Shown here in pieces: positions 27,801 through 36,299 of a DNA stretch of 64,000 nt. Source of the DNA: Patulibacter americanus DSM 16676 (GTDB lineage: Bacteria; Actinomycetota; Thermoleophilia; Solirubrobacterales; Solirubrobacteraceae); NCBI RefSeq assembly GCF_000420025.1, contig NZ_ATUD01000005.1, positions 124,001 through 188,000 on the forward strand, in the 5' to 3' direction. How positions within the stretch are numbered: position 1 is the stretch's first letter; each line of letters begins with the position of its first letter. The notes under the pieces are model-generated. The model had not been told where the DNA came from, ran no database searches, and saw only the letters and a program-made list of their open reading frames with translations. The position numbers and the translations under genes are program-made.

Positions 27801-27897
27801 ACCCGTGCAGCGGGCGGCCGATCTCTCACCGGAGGAAGTCACGTTCCGGGACGAGCCCGGGCGCTCCGGCAAGGGCAAGCGGAAGGGCTCCCGATGA
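24871..27897 (+). CDS. secDF: SecD-SecF fusion protein, preprotein translocase accessory subunit
   Basis: 1008 residues in one frame where most actinobacteria have separate secD and secF. The SecD half has TM1 (FILLFVAALVIASVYVLV), the D1 motif LDLQGGVQLIYQV, a periplasmic domain enlarged by an insert around residues 120-265, and TM2-6 with VAVAADANIVIFERVKDEL. The SecF half begins near residue 570 (FVGASRWFFAASGIILAIGA), has LNFGIDFESGTQI and the matching SLYDTIIVFDRIREN. The Asp/Arg pairs of the proton path are retained. It pulls exported proteins through SecYEG using the proton gradient. The last 120 residues are a charged, Pro-rich cytosolic tail. Confidence 0.96.
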   Translation: MTDRRRNSFILLFVAALVIASVYVLVSKPTQRGLDLQGGVQLIYQVSPTSGEAVTDDAIQRTIDVMQDRVNAFGVGEAEIQKSGTDQIVVSLPAITNTAEAERRVGTTAELRFYDWEAVVVGENGKTDPTDPEVTGTGTGVGGAERGSTIALTKYEAIMRAKDLQPTDNPPGTLPPLGDQWFLVNDKQKKVLNASPGTTVEDLKADRKLAPLLTADKEPRPGERFVKVPKGYRVIQAAADVNQAGESIPAGDKWFVIRDRPALQGKDIKDPAQSVSQTPGGGPIVTFDFTSEGRKKWKDTTAEIARRGADNCLPQQGETRQQRGIRCNNHFTIVLDQQAVSSPTIDFEDNPDGIGGAGGSQIEGSFTFQQAKNLADLLKSGSLPLRLDVISSQQVSATLGQEALNEGLLAGVVGFGIVALFLVGFYRFLGVIAVIGLGVYTVFFLAIVKMVPIVLTLPGIAGLILTIAVAADANIVIFERVKDELQDGRSVPRAIKDGYRKGLSAIIDGNVITFLVAFVLFLVATAGVKGFAFNLGIGVIVSMFTAVLLTQAILGLASRSPLITHPAMLGARSRKPFWHRFDFVGASRWFFAASGIILAIGAFAIGGKGLNFGIDFESGTQITATAREGTTVEDVREALAPAGQSRAEITSVTPRGEAARQGASFQIQTEALSPDQERQVNVALERGVGVSPDQINSNTVGPTFGETVAKTAVIALIASFVLIAFVIWFRFGLRYTIPILIAVIHDLLITAGIYALTGAEVTASTVAALLTIIGYSLYDTIIVFDRIRENLKRLPSAAFSQIVNRSMSEVLGRSLITSFSVGLPTLALMLFGGETLQDFALAMLIGTISGAYSSVFIAAPVLTEWMERVPAFRNRRARLKAANGGVLPPYPERGTREVDPESRKRPISRITEPDVAGQPVSKSEFDQMVQELGIDTSPGATLRADAPAPGTVPQPKRPGKAKREPEPEPEAAPDPDAPVQRAADLSPEEVTFRDEPGRSGKGKRKGSR

Positions 27898-27945
27898 TGT
27901 CCATGACGAACAGCCCCGCCCCGCGCGGGACGACGGAGGTCTGAC

Positions 27946-28221
27946 ATGGCGATCCTGGTGTGGATCCTCATCTCCCTGGCGATCTGGCACTTCACGATCT
28001 TCGTGCCCGACCGCTTCGTCGGCGGCATCGTCGGCGCGTTCGCCGTCGCGATGATCGGCGGAGTCCTCGGCGGCATCGTGCTGTCCGGCTTCTCCATGCC
28101 GTCCCGCGAGGCGACGGACATCGTCACCGTGCTGATCGGTATCCCGGGCACGCTGGTCGCGCTGGCGCTGCTCTGGCTCGTCGGCTCGCGCCGCGAGTCC
28201 GCCGCCGCGCAGCAGGCCTAG
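27946..28221 (+). CDS. Small membrane protein of unknown function
   Basis: 91 residues with a strong GGAGGT 5 bases upstream of the ATG. It has three predicted membrane segments (ILVWILISLAIWHFTIFV, GIVGAFAVAMIGGVLGGIVL, TVLIGIPGTLVALALLWLV) joined by short loops, with a charged end. Glycine-rich packing in the second helix is like GlsB/YeaQ-type small membrane proteins. It is not YajC-like despite its position after secDF. It is probably co-transcribed with secDF (48-base gap). Confidence 0.75.
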   Translation: MAILVWILISLAIWHFTIFVPDRFVGGIVGAFAVAMIGGVLGGIVLSGFSMPSREATDIVTVLIGIPGTLVALALLWLVGSRRESAAAQQA

Positions 28222-28266
28222 CGGGGCGCGCACCGGGGCGGCGGCACTGCCGTCCGCCCCGCGGCC

Positions 28267-28272
28267 TACCCT
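28267..28272 (+). promoter_or_regulatory. -10 element TACCCT (leaderless recJ)
   Basis: TACCCT ends 6 bases before the GTG start at 28279, the same arrangement as yebC. Confidence 0.6.
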
Positions 28273-28278
28273 CGATGG

Positions 28279-30696
28279 GTGGCCGTGCGCTTCGACATCC
28301 CCCCGGCACCCGCGGCCGAGGTCGCCGCCCTGCGCGATGCGCTCGGGGTGGGCCAGATCTGCGCCGAGGTCCTCGTCCGCCGCGGCTTCTCCGATCCGGA
28401 GTCCGCGCGGCACTTCCTCGCCGCCGACGAGCACCCGCCGCTCTCCGCCTTCGCCGGCCTGGACGAGGCCGCGGCGGTCGTGCTGCGCCACGCCCGCTCG
28501 GGCTCGCGGATCGTCGTCCACGGCGACTACGACTGCGACGGCGTCTGCGCCACGTCCGTCCTCGTCCGTGCGCTCCGGCAGGTCGGTGCCGAGGTGTCCT
28601 GGTTCCTGCCGCACCGCGTGAAGGACGGCTACGGGCTCAACGCCCACACGGTGCGCCGGCTGGCGGCCGAGGGCACGGGTCTGGTCATCACCGTGGACTG
28701 CGGGATCACCTCGGTCGACGAGGCCGCGCTGGCCACGGAGCTCGGCCTCGACCTCGTCGTGACGGATCACCACCGGCCGCGCGCCGACGGCGTGCTCCCC
28801 GACGTGCCGATCGTCCACCCCGGCGACGGCCGCTACCCCTACCCGCAGCTCTGCGGGGCGGCCGTCGCGTGGCGCCTCGCCGGCGCGCTGCTCCAGGCCG
28901 CGGGGCACGACGCCCAGGACGCCGACGTCGACCTGGACCTCGTCGCGCTGGCGACGGTCGCCGACGTCGTTCCGCTCACGGGCGAGAACCGCTGGATCGT
29001 CCGCCAGGGCCTGCAGGCGATCGCCGACTCCCGTCGTCCGGGCCTGCGCGCGCTGCTCGACGTCTCGTCGACGTCGCCGGCCGACATCGACGCGACGTCG
29101 GTCGCGTTCCGCCTCGCCCCGCGGGTCAACGCGGCCGGCCGGATCGGCCACGCCGACGTCGGCGTCGAGCTCTTCCTCACGGGCGACGAGACCGAGGCGC
29201 GCCGCCTGGCCGACCGCCTGGACAAGGCCAACCTCGACCGCCGTGAGATCGAGCGGCGGATCCTGGACGAGGCCGAGGCGCAGGCGAAGTCCCAGGGCGA
29301 GCAGCCCGCCTACGTCCTGGCCGGCGACGACTGGCACCCCGGCGTGGTCGGCATCGTCGCCTCGCGGATCGTGGAGCGCTTCGGCCGCCCCGCGATCCTC
29401 CTCGGCCGCAACGGCGAGGAGCTGACGGGCTCCGCGCGCTCCGTGCCCGGCTTCGACCTGCTCGCCGGCCTCGACGCCTGCGCGGAGCACCTGCTGCGCC
29501 ACGGCGGCCACCGCGCCGCCGCCGGCCTGGCGCTGAAGCCGGAGGACCTCGACGTCTTCACCCGCGCCCTGCGCGCCTACGCCGCGCAGCACCTCGACGA
29601 GGACGCCCTGGTGCAGGTCGAGAAGGTCGACGCGGTCGTCGGCGGCAGCCAGCTCGGTATGGACCTCGCCCACGAGCTCTCCGCCCTGGGCCCCTTCGGC
29701 GAGGGCAATCCCGAGCCCGTGCTGCTCGTGCCCTCGGGCCGCCCCGAGGGCGTTCGGCCGCTCGGGGCCGCCGGCGCGCACCTGGCCTTCACGCTGCGCT
29801 CGGGCGCCGTCCGCGTCGCCGCGGTCGCCTTCGGACGCGACCGGATGCCGGCGCACCCCGACGGCCCGCAGATGCCGATCGCGGGCACCTACGTGCTCGA
29901 ACGCCACGCCTTCCGCGGCAACGTCACCCCGCGCCTGCGGGTGCGCGAGCTCGTGCTCCCGGCGCCCGAGCCCATCGACCGCCTCGACGGCGACTGCGCC
30001 GACGCCGCGCTCGCGGTGCTCGACGCCCCCGACGCGCTGCCGGCGGCCACCGCCGTCGCACGCGGATGGCGCGCGAGCTTCGAGGACCGCTCCGGGTCGG
30101 GGGCCGCGGCGGCCGTCGCCGCGCTCGTCGGCACGGGGGAGCCCGTCACGGTCGTCGTCGCCGACGCCGAGCGGCGGATCGGGCCGCTGCGGCGGATCGT
30201 CGGCGGGTTCTCGCTCACGGACTGGTGGAGCGTGGCGCGCACGCCGCGGTCGCTCGACGGGACCGCCCACCTCGTGGCGCTCGACCCGCCGAGCGACCCG
30301 GCGCACCTCGCGGGGCTCGACGACCTCACGGGCGTCCGACGCTGGAGGGCATGGGGAGACCCTGAGCTACGATTCACCGTAGATGCGCTCCAACGCGAAC
30401 ACGACCTGCGGACCGGCGCCTCGACGCTGTACCGCCGCATCCGCAGCGAAGGCCCCACGTCCGTCGGGGCCCTCTCGGACCCGGACCTCTGCGGCTGGTG
30501 GCTCGGCCTCCTGCTCCGCGTCCTCGAGGAGTCGGGTGCGGTCGTCGTCGATCGCGCCGAGCGCGTGGTCGCCCTGGGCGACGGCCCCGTCCGGCCGCTG
30601 GACGACGGGCCTACCGCTCGCGCATGGACCGCTCGCGGCCGGGAGCGTCACGCATGGCTGACGGGAGAAGCCCCGCGGCCGGTGCCGGCTCGGTGA
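28279..30696 (+). CDS. recJ: Single-stranded-DNA-specific exonuclease RecJ, long form
   Basis: 805 residues. DHH phosphoesterase motifs are in order: HGDYDCDGVCA (81-91), TVDCGIT (138-144), VTDHHRPR (161-168), then the DHHA1 domain with RHGGHRAAAGLAL-type GGH motif, and the OB domain (LAHELSALGPFGEGNPEPVL). It degrades 5' ssDNA ends in recombination and mismatch repair. About 230 extra C-terminal residues (from about 575) contain a wHTH-like stretch near the end (STLYRRIRSEGPTSVGALSD) not found in E. coli RecJ. The 3' end overlaps the start of rel. Confidence 0.93.
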   Translation: MAVRFDIPPAPAAEVAALRDALGVGQICAEVLVRRGFSDPESARHFLAADEHPPLSAFAGLDEAAAVVLRHARSGSRIVVHGDYDCDGVCATSVLVRALRQVGAEVSWFLPHRVKDGYGLNAHTVRRLAAEGTGLVITVDCGITSVDEAALATELGLDLVVTDHHRPRADGVLPDVPIVHPGDGRYPYPQLCGAAVAWRLAGALLQAAGHDAQDADVDLDLVALATVADVVPLTGENRWIVRQGLQAIADSRRPGLRALLDVSSTSPADIDATSVAFRLAPRVNAAGRIGHADVGVELFLTGDETEARRLADRLDKANLDRREIERRILDEAEAQAKSQGEQPAYVLAGDDWHPGVVGIVASRIVERFGRPAILLGRNGEELTGSARSVPGFDLLAGLDACAEHLLRHGGHRAAAGLALKPEDLDVFTRALRAYAAQHLDEDALVQVEKVDAVVGGSQLGMDLAHELSALGPFGEGNPEPVLLVPSGRPEGVRPLGAAGAHLAFTLRSGAVRVAAVAFGRDRMPAHPDGPQMPIAGTYVLERHAFRGNVTPRLRVRELVLPAPEPIDRLDGDCADAALAVLDAPDALPAATAVARGWRASFEDRSGSGAAAAVAALVGTGEPVTVVVADAERRIGPLRRIVGGFSLTDWWSVARTPRSLDGTAHLVALDPPSDPAHLAGLDDLTGVRRWRAWGDPELRFTVDALQREHDLRTGASTLYRRIRSEGPTSVGALSDPDLCGWWLGLLLRVLEESGAVVVDRAERVVALGDGPVRPLDDGPTARAWTARGRERHAWLTGEAPRPVPAR

Positions 30697-33173
30697 GCAG
30701 CCCTCCGCGCGAGGCCGGGACCCAGGGGGCCACCGCTGCCGGCGTCGAGGCGACGCAGGGCCGCGTGCCCGTGCAGGACGAGCGCTCCCGGGACCGCATC
30801 GGCCTCTCCACGGAGGACGCCCAGACCGTCGCCGACGGCGGCGCGCCGCCGCAGCCCGTGCCCGACGCCGCCACGGCCGCGCAGGCCGGCGCGCCGGACG
30901 AGGCGCTGACCGCGGAGGAGCTGTCGCTCCGCGCCGACCTGCACGCCGTCATCGCGGAGCACGCGGAGGAGGACCGCGCGGCGATCGACATCGAGCGGGT
31001 CGACGACGCGTTCCGGTTCTCCTGCCTCCACCACCGCGAGCAGCGGCGCAAGTCGGGGGAGCCGTTCATCGCCCACCCCGTCGAGGTCGCGAAGATCTGC
31101 GCGGGCATGCACCTCGACACCGACGCGGTGGTCGCGGCGCTCCTGCACGACACGGTCGAGGACACGGCGGCCGAGCTCGAGGAGATCGAGGCCCGCTACG
31201 GCTCGAGCGTGCGGCTGCTCGTCGACGGCGTCACGAAGCTCGACGGCATCCAGTTCACCTCGCGCGACGAGGCGCAGGCCGAGAACTACCGCAAGATGGT
31301 CGTCGCGATGGCGGCGGATGTCCGCGTCATCCTCATCAAGCTCGCCGACCGGCTGCACAACGCCCGTACGCTGCAGGCGCACAAGCGGCCGAAGCAGCTC
31401 GAGATCGCGAAGGAGACCCTCGAGGTCTACGCGCCGATCGCCCACCGCCTCGGTATCCACGCGATCAAGTGGGAGCTCGAGGACCTGGCGTTCGCGACGC
31501 TGCACCCGCGCAAGTACCAGGAGATCAAGGGCCTGGTCAACCAGCAGCGTGGTGAGCGCGAGAGCTACGTCGCCAAGGCCGGCGAGTACCTGCGCGGCGA
31601 GCTGGAGGGCGTCGGCATCGAGGCCGAGATCTCCGGCCGGGCGAAGCACTTCTACTCGATCTACCAGAAGATGACCCGCAAGGGTCGCGAGTTCAACGAG
31701 ATCTACGACCTGACCGCGATGCGCGTCGTCGTCGATTCGGTGAACGACTGCTACGGCGCCATCGGCGTCATCCACTCCCTGTGGAAGCCGCTGCCGCGAC
31801 GGTTCAAGGACTTCGTCGCGATGCCGAAGGCCAACATGTACCAGTCGCTGCACACGACGGTCGTGGGTCCCGAGGGCCAGCCGCTCGAGATCCAGATCCG
31901 CACGCACGACATGCAGCGGACGGCCGAGTTCGGCGTCGCGGCGCACTGGATCTACAAGCAGCGCGCGCCGCAGGACCCGGCCACGGCCGGGGTGGGCACC
32001 GACGACGCCGCGCAGTCGCTGCGCGAGGCGAAGACCGACGGCGACAAGTTCACGTGGCTGCGGGCCATGCTGGACACCTCGCGGGACAACGACGACCCGC
32101 AGGAGTTCATGGACGACCTGAAGGTCGCCCTGTTCGAGGACGAGGTCTACGTCTTCACCCCGAAGGGCGACGTGAAGTCGCTCTCCCGCGGCGCCACCCC
32201 GGTCGACTTCGCCTACGAGGTCCACACGGACGTCGGCCACCGCTGCGTCGGCGCGAAGGTCAACGGCAAGATCGTCCCGCTGAGCTACACGCTGCGCTCG
32301 GGCGACATCGTCGACATCCTCACCGCCAACCGCGAGCGCGGTCCGTCCCGCGACTGGCTGACACTGGCGCAGACCAGCCGCGCCCGGTCGAAGATCAAGG
32401 CGTGGTTCAAGGCCGCCGGCCGCGAGGACTCCGAGCACCTGGGCCGCGAGCTGCTGCAGGAGCAGCTGCGCAAGGCCGGGCTGCCCGCCCAGCGCCTCGT
32501 CGGCTCGCCGCTGTTGGCCGACGTCATCAAGGAGATGGGCTACCGGAAGGGCGACGACTTCTACATCGCCCTGGGCGGCGGCAAGGTCTCGCCGCACGTC
32601 GTCGTCAACAAGGTGATGAAGCACCTCAAGGAGGGGGAGGCCGCCGACGACGAGCCCGCCGGCCCCGTCGAGGCACTCCTTCGCCCGGACGTGGTCCGCC
32701 GCCAGCCCACGGGGTCCGCCAAGAGCTACGGCGTGTCCGTCGACGGCGTCGGCGACGTCATGCTGCGCATGGCGAAGTGCTGCCGTCCCGTGCCGGGCGA
32801 CCCGATCGTGGGGTACGTCTCGCTCGGCCGCGGCATCACGATCCACCGCGATGACTGTCAGAACGCCCAGCAGCTGCGCAAGGACCCGGAGCGGTTCGTG
32901 CCGGTCGACTGGGCCGGCCAGCACCAGCAGTCGTTCAAGGTCGAGATCCAGGTTGACGGCTACGACCGCCACCGCCTGCTCGAGGACCTCACGCGGGTCT
33001 TCGCCGAGGCGGGCGTGAACATCGTCTCCGCCGTCTGTTCGACGACCCCGCCCATGGTCCGCAACCGCTTCGTGGTGGAGGTCGGCGACACGAAGGTGCT
33101 GCGCACGACGATCAACCGCCTGCGCAACACGGACTCCGTCTTCGACGCGTTCCGCATCACCCCGTCGGTCTGA
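30654..33173 (+). CDS. rel: RelA/SpoT homologue, bifunctional (p)ppGpp synthetase/hydrolase
   Basis: 839 residues from ATG 30654 (GGGAG with 8-base spacing); GTG 30693 overlapping the recJ stop is an alternative. A variable N-terminus of about 90 residues is followed by the HD hydrolase domain (FIAHPVEVAKIC, HDTVED with H165-D166), the synthetase domain (YDLTAMRVVVDS, MPKANMYQSLHTT), TGS (VYVFTPKGDVKSLSRGATPV), a zinc/helical region with AKCCRPVPGD, and the ACT domain (AEAGVNIVSAVCSTTP). Both catalytic domains look intact, so it is the actinobacterial Rel type. The Mycobacterium order secDF-apt-rel is altered: recJ stands in place of apt. Confidence 0.96.
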   Translation: MADGRSPAAGAGSVSSPPREAGTQGATAAGVEATQGRVPVQDERSRDRIGLSTEDAQTVADGGAPPQPVPDAATAAQAGAPDEALTAEELSLRADLHAVIAEHAEEDRAAIDIERVDDAFRFSCLHHREQRRKSGEPFIAHPVEVAKICAGMHLDTDAVVAALLHDTVEDTAAELEEIEARYGSSVRLLVDGVTKLDGIQFTSRDEAQAENYRKMVVAMAADVRVILIKLADRLHNARTLQAHKRPKQLEIAKETLEVYAPIAHRLGIHAIKWELEDLAFATLHPRKYQEIKGLVNQQRGERESYVAKAGEYLRGELEGVGIEAEISGRAKHFYSIYQKMTRKGREFNEIYDLTAMRVVVDSVNDCYGAIGVIHSLWKPLPRRFKDFVAMPKANMYQSLHTTVVGPEGQPLEIQIRTHDMQRTAEFGVAAHWIYKQRAPQDPATAGVGTDDAAQSLREAKTDGDKFTWLRAMLDTSRDNDDPQEFMDDLKVALFEDEVYVFTPKGDVKSLSRGATPVDFAYEVHTDVGHRCVGAKVNGKIVPLSYTLRSGDIVDILTANRERGPSRDWLTLAQTSRARSKIKAWFKAAGREDSEHLGRELLQEQLRKAGLPAQRLVGSPLLADVIKEMGYRKGDDFYIALGGGKVSPHVVVNKVMKHLKEGEAADDEPAGPVEALLRPDVVRRQPTGSAKSYGVSVDGVGDVMLRMAKCCRPVPGDPIVGYVSLGRGITIHRDDCQNAQQLRKDPERFVPVDWAGQHQQSFKVEIQVDGYDRHRLLEDLTRVFAEAGVNIVSAVCSTTPPMVRNRFVVEVGDTKVLRTTINRLRNTDSVFDAFRITPSV

Positions 33174-33289
33174 CCGACGGTGGCCGCCCGCCGGCCGTGT
33201 GCGGGCCGGGCGGGCCGGTCCGCCCCTGACCGGGGCAGCCGCCTACGGCGTCGCGGGGCGGGCGCGACGGCGTCGCGGCTCGCCGGTCC

Positions 33290-34276
33290 TCAGACGACGA
33301 CGAGCAGCCCGCCGGGGCTGACGCCGACCTCGGCGCGCTCGATGCCGCCGACGTAGTCCCCGTCGACCTGGAAGGGGAGGGGGCGGCCGTCGGTCGAGCG
33401 CAGGACGGCGCTCGTCAGCCCCTGCACCGCGTCGACGGCGCGGTGGCCTCCCAGGTCCATCGGCGTGATCAGCGCGCGCATCGTGACGCCCGGCATGACC
33501 GTCGGGCGGGTGTGGCGCAGGACGGCACCCGAGAGGTGGCCGGAGTGCAGGTCCTCGCCGTGCAGCAGCCGCACGGGGCGGCGGGAGAAGAACGTGAACT
33601 CCGGGGCGTTCTGGAAGATCGCGGTGACGCCGTGCAGCTCGCGACCGTCGGGCAGCTCGAGCACGAGCTGCGGCGGGTCCTTCACGTAGTGCTTCAGGAA
33701 CGTCGAGACGGCGGACGTGGCGTAGTACCACGGTCCCAGGCGCGCCTTGAGCGTCGGGCGCTGGTCGACGCGGTCGACGACGCTGGCGTCCAGGCCGACG
33801 CCGGCGGAGAACGTGAACCAGCGGTCGCCGATGCGGCCGAGGTCGACGGGGGTCGTCTCCCAGCGGTCGGCGAGGGAGAGCACGTGCTCCGTCGCGTCGA
33901 CGATCTCGCCCGGCATGCCGATCAGGCGGTGGAAGACGTTCGTCGCGCCGCCCGGGAGCGGCATGAGCGGGACGCCGGTGCCGGCCAGCCCGTTGGCCGC
34001 CTCGTTCACGGTGCCGTCGCCGCCAAGCGTCACGACGGCGTCGACCCCGTCCGCGGCGGCCTGGCGGGCCAGCTCGATGGCGTGGCGGGGACCCTCCGTG
34101 TCGACGGGCTCGACCTCGTAGCGGTGGCTCAGCGCGTGGACGACGAGGGAGCGCAGGCGGGGCGACGTCGTCGTCGCGTTCGGGTTGACCACGACCGCCA
34201 GACGGCGACGCTTCGGGGAGGTGAGGGCCGAGGCGTCGGGGGCAGGGGCGGATGAGGGCACGAGACCCACCAACAC
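33290..34276 (-). CDS. Diacylglycerol/lipid kinase family protein
   Basis: About 328 residues; the frame continues to 34360 but that would overlap the divergent gene at 34326, so GTG 34276 (or 34270/34261) is preferred. The DAGK catalytic fold begins at LAVVVNPNA, with the nucleotide-binding GGDGTVNEAANGLAGT and the LPLPGGATN segment, then the beta-rich C-terminal half (RWFTFSAGVGLDASVVDRVD; PFQVDGDYVG). Family members phosphorylate diacylglycerol, sphingoid or similar lipids; in actinobacteria this feeds phospholipid or mannoside metabolism. It is monocistronic. Confidence 0.87.
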   Translation of the reverse strand: MLVGLVPSSAPAPDASALTSPKRRRLAVVVNPNATTTSPRLRSLVVHALSHRYEVEPVDTEGPRHAIELARQAAADGVDAVVTLGGDGTVNEAANGLAGTGVPLMPLPGGATNVFHRLIGMPGEIVDATEHVLSLADRWETTPVDLGRIGDRWFTFSAGVGLDASVVDRVDQRPTLKARLGPWYYATSAVSTFLKHYVKDPPQLVLELPDGRELHGVTAIFQNAPEFTFFSRRPVRLLHGEDLHSGHLSGAVLRHTRPTVMPGVTMRALITPMDLGGHRAVDAVQGLTSAVLRSTDGRPLPFQVDGDYVGGIERAEVGVSPGGLLVVV

Positions 34277-34311
34277 CGCCGGGGCCGCCGCGTTACGCGC
34301 ACGGGGCGAAG

Positions 34312-34317
34312 TACCAT
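34312..34317 (+). promoter_or_regulatory. -10 element TACCAT (leaderless gene at 34326)
   Basis: TACCAT ends 8 bases before the GTG start. Confidence 0.6.
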
Positions 34318-34325
34318 CCGCCGCC

Positions 34326-35024
34326 GTGAGTGCCCCCGCGGATCCCGTCCTCCAGCGCATCTCCCGGTTCTGGGACGCCCGCGCCCGCGAGGACGCGCTG
34401 CGCTACTCCGTCCCGGGGGGGCCCCGGCAGGATCCCGACGGCTTCGAGGACCAGGGCGAGGCCGTCCTGGCGGCCCTGACCAAGCAGGTCGGCTACGTCG
34501 TCGACGGCGCCGGCGTGGCGATCGACCTGGGCTGCGGCGCCGGGCGCCTGACGCCCGCCCTGGCCGCCCGCGCGGAGACCGTGGTGGCGTGCGACGTCTC
34601 GCCCCGCATGGTCGACGCCGCGCGCGCCCGCATCGGCGCCACGCCGGGGGTCGACTTCCGCGTCGCCCACGCGGCCGACCTGCGCGGCATCGGCCCGGGG
34701 GAGGCCGACACGGTCCTCGCCCTCGGCGTGCTCCCGCACCTGCCGACCGTCGAGCTCGTGGAGGACGCCATCGCCGAGCTCGGCCGCGTCCTGCGCCCCG
34801 GCGGCACCGCGCTCTTCGACGTCCGCTCGGCCCCGGCGCCGCTCATGCTCCCGGGCGAGGACGCGCTGCCCGCCTACGTCGCCGACCATCCGCTGTGGCG
34901 CGGCGCGCTCCTGGACCTGGAGACCCTCGCGGCGATCGCCCAGGAGGAGCAGCTCGTCATCGAGCGCATCGCGGGCTCCGAGGGCGCCCGCAGCGTCGTG
35001 CTGGCCTCCCGCGAGGCGTTCTAG
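34326..35024 (+). CDS. Class I SAM-dependent methyltransferase
   Basis: 232 residues. A Rossmann-like SAM domain with complete motif I AIDLGCGAGRLTPALA (about 62-77), motif II VVACDVSPRMVDAAR, a motif III/IV region DTVLALGVLPHLP and VLRPGGTALFDVR. The first 60 residues (ISRFWDARAREDALRYSV) resemble the substrate cap of small-molecule or polyketide methyltransferases. Substrate is not predictable. GTG 34326 is chosen because TACCAT lies 8 bases upstream and the open frame further upstream runs into the divergent kinase gene. Confidence 0.85.
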   Translation: MSAPADPVLQRISRFWDARAREDALRYSVPGGPRQDPDGFEDQGEAVLAALTKQVGYVVDGAGVAIDLGCGAGRLTPALAARAETVVACDVSPRMVDAARARIGATPGVDFRVAHAADLRGIGPGEADTVLALGVLPHLPTVELVEDAIAELGRVLRPGGTALFDVRSAPAPLMLPGEDALPAYVADHPLWRGALLDLETLAAIAQEEQLVIERIAGSEGARSVVLASREAF

Positions 35025-35119
35025 CGCGGACGCGGCGTCGAGCGCCCGCGGTCTCGCATCCCCAGGCCGCGGGACCGTGCCGGGTGGCCGGCGCCCGGTG
35101 GTGACCGGGGCCCCGGCCC

Positions 35120-36115
35120 CTACAGCAGGTCGTTGCGGCGGAACCACCAGACCATGGTCCCGAGCAGCGCGAGCATCACGCCGATCAGGAGGTAGAACGG
35201 GTGGCTCTCGCCCTCGCCCGGCACCCGCACGTTCATCCCCCAGATGGACGCGAGCAGCGTCAGCGGCAGGACGATGACGGTGATCGCCGTCAGGACCTTC
35301 AGCGAGTCGCTCTGCGCGTGCGCGAGCACGGACTCGTTCGAGCCCTCGAGCGCCTCCGCGACCTCCTTGAAGTTCTCCAGGGTGTCCCAGACGCGCTCGG
35401 AGGCGTCGTTGATGTCGTCGAAGTACAGCTCCTGGTCCTCGACGAGGTACCGGCGCGCCGCGTTGAGGTCCTTCAGCGCCGTCCGCTGCGGGCGGACGAT
35501 CTTGCGGAAGTTGATGATCTCCTGCTTGACGTTGGAGATGTCGCGGACGATCTCCTTCGAGCGGCCCTCGAAGATGTCCTCCTCGAGCTGCTCGAGCTTG
35601 TTCCCGATCTTGCGCAGCATCGGGAACGACGCGTCCACGCACTCGTCGACGATGCGGTAGAGCAGGTAGCCCGGGCCGCGGGAGAAGTGCCGCTCGCGCT
35701 CGTCCTCGCGGCCCTCGACGCGGCTGAAGAGGTAGTCGATCGTCCGCAGCGGGCGGTTGGGGATCGTCAGGACGAAGTCCGGGCCGACGAAGACGTCGAG
35801 CTCGAGCGCGTTGAGCCGGCCGACGGTCTTGTCGTAGTGCGGGAAGTGCAGGACGACGAAGAGGTACTCGTCGTAGACGTCGACCTTGGGGCGCTGGTTG
35901 CGGGACGTGACGTCCTCGTAGTCCAGCGCGTGGAAGTCGAAGTGCTCCTGCACCCACGCGATCTCGGCGCGCCCGGCGCGGCCGAGGTTGATCCACCGGA
36001 GTCCGTGGGACTCGACGATGTCGATCTGGGGAGCGTCGGGCTCGTCCTGCCCGACGGAGGGGGACTCAGTCGGCCTGGTGCCGAACCCGAAGCGCGGTCG
36101 CGGAAACGCGGGCAT
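35120..36115 (-). CDS. corA: CorA-family magnesium/divalent cation transporter
   Basis: 331 residues. The cytosolic alpha/beta funnel domain (RWINLGRAGRAEIAWVQEHF, then DVYDEYLFVVLHFPHYDKT) leads to the long stalk helix and two C-terminal membrane helices (TAITVIVLPLTLLASIWGMN and FYLLIGVMLALLGTMVWWF). The pore signature GMN is intact, in WGMNVRVPGE; the following periplasmic loop is acidic as needed for hydrated Mg2+. The basic WFRRNDLL C-terminus is usual. The family forms pentameric channels. A TAGACT on the minus strand (36158-36163) is a likely -10, giving a leader of about 35 bases. Confidence 0.95.
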   Translation of the reverse strand: MPAFPRPRFGFGTRPTESPSVGQDEPDAPQIDIVESHGLRWINLGRAGRAEIAWVQEHFDFHALDYEDVTSRNQRPKVDVYDEYLFVVLHFPHYDKTVGRLNALELDVFVGPDFVLTIPNRPLRTIDYLFSRVEGREDERERHFSRGPGYLLYRIVDECVDASFPMLRKIGNKLEQLEEDIFEGRSKEIVRDISNVKQEIINFRKIVRPQRTALKDLNAARRYLVEDQELYFDDINDASERVWDTLENFKEVAEALEGSNESVLAHAQSDSLKVLTAITVIVLPLTLLASIWGMNVRVPGEGESHPFYLLIGVMLALLGTMVWWFRRNDLL

Positions 36116-36157
36116 CGGGACTGAGGGGTTCGTCGTCGAGGGGCAGCACGACGACCC

Positions 36158-36163
36158 AGTCTA
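36158..36163 (-). promoter_or_regulatory. -10 element TAGACT for corA (leadered)
   Basis: On the minus strand TAGACT lies 42 bases upstream of the corA ATG; unlike most other cases this implies a short leader. Confidence 0.45.
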
Positions 36164-36273
36164 CCCGCCGACACAAGGGCGCTTGCTGCCGCCCCGTGAA
36201 TCTTGATCGGACGCCCGTCTACGGCGCAGAGCGAAATCCCGGCCAACCGCAGGTATTTCGGGCGTCCCCTTGC

Positions 36274-36279
36274 TACTGT
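36274..36279 (+). promoter_or_regulatory. -10 element TACTGT for the riboswitch transcript
   Basis: TACTGT lies 20 bases upstream of the first riboswitch stem, a fitting distance for transcription to start just before it. Confidence 0.5.
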
Positions 36280-36299
36280 TCGCCGCGCAGCACCGATCA

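Noticed and set aside
27946..28221. Small membrane protein after secDF as YajC
   Set aside because: YajC has one helix and a long cytosolic part; this protein has three membrane segments and no such tail.
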